In this document: one piece after another, positions 4,742-5,474 of the stretch
Numbering within the stretch: position 1 is the first letter of the stretch
Layout: each line of letters starts with the position of its first letter
Source: an uncultured bacterium
GTDB taxonomy: Bacteria; Desulfobacterota; WTBG01
DNA: 5,474 nt
NCBI GenBank assembly: GCA_938024025.1
Contig: CALJBY010000078.1
Location: 1 to 5,474, forward strand
Direction: 5' to 3'
Translations under genes and position numbers: made by a program
The notes under the pieces: model-generated
What the model saw: only the letters and a program-made list of their open reading frames with translations
Database searches by the model: none
What the model was told of the DNA's origin: nothing

Positions 4742-5474
4742 GTGTCTCCTAAAGTTACCTTCCATCCCCTTGATCTACAGCTTGAGTGTGCACAGGGAAC
4801 ACTCCTCAGTGAGATTGCACGTGAGGCAGGGATACATGTCCTGTCTGTATGCGGCAGTAATGGTTTGTGTGGACGTTGCCGTGTGCGGATTACATCTGGT
4901 GCAGTCTCTCCGCTCACCACGGTAGAAAGGAAACTGCTGAGCACGGATGATATTGCCGAGGGCTACCGGCTTGCCTGTCAGACCACTGTTTTAGAGAACA
5001 GCACAGTCTGCCTCCCCGCTACCTCTCTGATTGCCAGGGAGAAACTACACGTTTCAGGGGTAGAACTGGAGGTACCCTTTGACCCGCCTGTTGAAGAATA
5101 CGTGATTTCCCTGCCTCCTGTTCACCGGGATGATCCACAATCTGATTGGGACCGGCTGGTCGAGGAGTTGGCCAGGATTTCCGGTAGACGCATGAAAACG
5201 ATAGACCCCATTGCCCTGCGGCATTTCCCATGCCTCCCGCGTGAAAAGGGGAGGAAGACAAGAGTGTGTGTGCGTAATGATGAGGTTATTGACTTCCAGA
5301 CACCAGATAAAGCTCCTTTAGGTCTGGCAGTCGACCTGGGAACCACCAAGATAGCAGCGTACCTGGTTGACCTTTTAACCGGTAAGACCCTGGCTCTGGA
5401 GGGGATAACAAATCCCCAGCGTGTTTACGGCGAAGATGTGATGAGCCGCATTTCCCATGCTATGAAAGATGGGG
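4742..5474 (+). CDS. RACE-type [2Fe-2S] corrinoid reductive activator (partial, N-terminal part)
   Basis: The frame starts at GTG 4742, with AGGTG at 4732-4736 five bases before it, and runs off the right edge after 244 residues; family members are usually above 600. Residues 1-95 form a plant-type ferredoxin domain with Cys37, Cys43, Cys46 (SVCGSNGLCGRCRV) and Cys79 (LACQT) placed to hold a [2Fe-2S] cluster. A linker follows. From residue 193 the actin-like ATP-binding domain begins: GLAVDLGTTKIAAYLVDLLTG is its phosphate-binding loop, and NPQRVYGEDVMSRI (224-237) is a strong family mark. Such activators use ATP to reduce inactive Co(II) corrinoid to Co(I). The ferredoxin type separates it from RamA, which has C-terminal [4Fe-4S] clusters. 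Its place last in the visible cluster gives the system its repair component. The predicted start leaves 11 bases after the MtrH-like stop, consistent with co-transcription. Confidence 0.92.
   Translation, partial: MSPKVTFHPLDLQLECAQGTLLSEIAREAGIHVLSVCGSNGLCGRCRVRITSGAVSPLTTVERKLLSTDDIAEGYRLACQTTVLENSTVCLPATSLIAREKLHVSGVELEVPFDPPVEEYVISLPPVHRDDPQSDWDRLVEELARISGRRMKTIDPIALRHFPCLPREKGRKTRVCVRNDEVIDFQTPDKAPLGLAVDLGTTKIAAYLVDLLTGKTLALEGITNPQRVYGEDVMSRISHAMKDG

Overview
The window reads as a piece of a bacterial chromosome from an anaerobe that uses corrinoid-dependent methyl transfer. Sigma70-like promoter boxes and Shine-Dalgarno sites (GGAGG, GGAG, AGGTG) point to Bacteria. A corrinoid protein, two kinds of methyltransferase and a [2Fe-2S] corrinoid-activating protein point to an acetogen, a sulfate reducer or a related one-carbon-metabolising anaerobe. 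The phylum cannot be named from this sequence alone. No mobile element, CRISPR array, tRNA or rRNA is visible.

Layout: (1) Positions 1-502, minus strand, hold the N-terminal 167 residues of an FAD-dependent oxidoreductase of the geranylgeranyl reductase/FixC type, cut by the left edge. (2) Positions 503-889 are a non-coding control region. It has a near-consensus minus-strand promoter with an extended -10, a weaker plus-strand promoter facing it, and two tandem 10-bp palindromic boxes exactly between them. (3) Positions 890-1639, plus strand, encode a 249-residue protein that looks like a remote, rebuilt relative of aerobic coproporphyrinogen III oxidase (HemF). (4) After a gap of 136 bases, positions 1776-5474 form a tight plus-strand cluster: corrinoid protein, UroD-family methyltransferase, MtrH-family methyltransferase, and the first 244 residues of a RACE-type reductive activator that runs off the right edge. 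Gaps inside the cluster are 6, 27 and 11 bases.

How they fit together (inference from families): the UroD-like protein would move a methyl group from an unidentified substrate to the Co(I) corrinoid protein. The MtrH-like protein would pass it from the methyl-corrinoid to tetrahydrofolate or tetrahydromethanopterin. The activator would reduce corrinoid that has slipped to Co(II). This is the four-part plan of known O-demethylase and glycine betaine demethylase systems. The substrate-side enzyme, however, is a UroD-family protein in which I cannot find the HxC zinc motif of MtaA/MtbA.

The least explained parts are the HemF-like protein, whose catalytic landmarks appear replaced, and the shared operator region that may couple it to the FAD oxidoreductase.
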